Part shown: positions 62,801 to 64,000 of the stretch, one piece after another | Layout of the letters: the number at the start of each line of letters is the position of its first letter | Position numbering within the stretch: the first letter of the stretch is position 1 | Assembly (NCBI GenBank): GCA_028023455.1 | Contig: JAQFVV010000275.1 | Location: forward strand, 1,116,001-1,180,000 | Direction: 5' to 3' | Origin: Epiperipatus broadwayi | Lineage: Eukaryota; Onychophora; Udeonychophora; Euonychophora; Peripatidae | DNA: 64,000 nucleotides | The notes under the pieces: generated by a model | Database searches by the model: none | Seen by the model: the letters and a program-made list of their open reading frames with translations, nothing else | Told to the model about the DNA's origin: nothing | Made by a program: the position numbers and the translations under genes

Positions 62801-64000
62801 ACTTAAGTTTAATATTTATGTAACTAGTTTAATGAAAAACAGAAATCATAATAAAACTTAAAGAACAAATAAATAAATAAATGGAAATGATTTTACAAAA
62901 GAAATACATTTAATAAAATTATAACTAATTAATAAATAACGTTGGTCAGATAGGATTCTATTTAATAAATTAAAGACTGAGAAAGTTTATATTTTAAAGT
63001 TCTTAGTGTTTCAAAATGTTTTTAAAGTTCTTATGATTTTTTTTCAACATTCCTCTTTATTCATTGCATGCCATTTGGAATCCACATTAAATTCCCTGAT
63101 GATCCTGTTGTCCTCAGTATAAGATAAGCAATGTTTCATTTTTCCATTTTTATAACAACTGAAGGAATTGAAAGTGCGTCTTTCAATCCCTTCACCTCCA
63201 ACTCTCCGACTTAACACATCTCAGTCCTCTCTTAATAATCATAATAATTTCCAACTTTTCCTTTTATATTAATCTTAAAGATTGACTCAACATTACATCA
63301 TCGATGATGGTGGTCTTTTCGCTGAGGTCTGATTCCATAGGGATTTCTTTTTATTTGCTAAAAGTTTCTACTGTTTTCCTATCTGACCATTGTTTATACA
63401 TTTAAATGCCCAAGGGCTTGTTCACTTGGACTAATTAAAATAATCATTTCCATAACATTAATTAACCTGTTTTCCAAATCCAAAGATATATTTAAAGATA
63501 AATTTAAAGATATAATTTTATCTCCAAATCTTTTTAAAATTTAGTTTTAAAATACTTTTTCTTTAATAAAGTTTTATTTTAATAATTTTTCTCATCTGTG
63601 CGATTTATATATATACGAGTTTAAGGTAGAATTTATTTTCAATTTTTCTGTCTTAAAAAAAAAATTTTAAATGCGAACTTTTTATTTTAATGTTTGAAAT
63701 AAAAAAAAATAATGTAACGTCGTCTGTGCTCATTACAATAAATAAAGAATTAAAATTGGTAAAGTTCTACTCTTTAAATTGACAAGTTATAGTCTATGCC
63801 TCAGCTTCTCCCATCATCCACATGCACTGAGCAACCTTTACTTTGTTAGAAAATTAAATTAATAAATAAAAGATGTAATGCTGATCAACTATATTGTATA
63901 TCAAATTGGAGTAAGTACAAAATAACATAACATTACTTAACTTTTAATTGTACAGTAATTTAAACTAAGTAACTGAATTAATGTCTAATCTAAATAATAA
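62801..64000. other. Non-coding DNA, less AT-rich at 63,050-63,440
   Basis: The patch at 63,050-63,440 has a GACTGAGATGTGTTAAGTCG stretch on the minus strand and a CATCGATGATG palindrome (about 63,299). It might be an old retroelement end; evidence is too thin to classify. Nothing else is recognised to the end of the window. Confidence 0.45.

Noticed and set aside
1-64000. CRISPR arrays, operons or prokaryotic regulatory sites
   Set aside because: Composition, transposon content and absence of dense coding rule out a prokaryotic source. Repeats are transposons and microsatellites, not spaced direct repeats.

Overview
The window is a very AT-rich (about three quarters A+T by eye), repeat-dominated piece of a eukaryotic, probably invertebrate animal, nuclear genome. 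I find no intact host gene. All open frames are short (at most about 118 codons), rich in Phe/Ile/Asn/Lys/Tyr as expected for chance frames in AT-rich DNA, and match no family I recognise. The animal assignment rests on the transposon content: RTE/BovB-like non-LTR retrotransposons, tRNA-derived SINEs, a SPIN-type hAT element and hammerhead-bearing retroelements. I cannot name the species.

Layout. 1-10,060: unique AT-rich DNA with a small MITE-like element (4,025-4,205) and two minus-strand RTE remnants (1,660-2,062 and 7,300-10,060). 11,970-14,285: a plus-strand RTE remnant. 18,380-18,690: an old palindromic element with a decayed hammerhead ribozyme. 19,433-19,600: a complete SPIN-like hAT MITE with an 8-bp target duplication. 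22,846-23,110: an unexplained GC-rich island. 29,225-29,600: tail of another LINE. 31,375-31,825 and 33,241-34,851: two large inverted repeats, the second with arms of about 640 bp. 38,529-39,972: a DNA transposon remnant with 23-bp terminal inverted repeats flanked by TA. 44,296-44,374 and 50,785-50,915: tRNA-derived SINE or retropseudogene sequences. 45,640-48,960: a fourth RTE remnant, split by a young nested insertion (46,839-47,451). 52,819-53,717: a hAT-like terminus, a dispersed repeat, a stub of the hammerhead element and another inverted repeat. 55,730-58,250: a C-poor, purine-leaning tract with a TATA-like box at one end and a polyadenylation-like signal at the other. 60,376-61,200: a perfect palindrome built on TA repeats and two more copies of the dispersed repeat.

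The most interesting item is the nested element at 46,839-47,451. It carries three copies of a hammerhead ribozyme fold: two in tandem with a 155-bp period, and one in an inverted arm. A diverged relative at 18,380-18,690 keeps the fold through paired compensatory changes. Both end in the same short hairpin followed by an (AT)n tract, and a third locus (53,213-53,250) holds only that end, as expected of 5'-truncated retrotransposition. This fits a non-autonomous Penelope-like element or retrozyme. The class is known; this family may not be described.

Nothing here works together as a gene set. The window is best read as layered transposon insertions in intergenic or intronic DNA.
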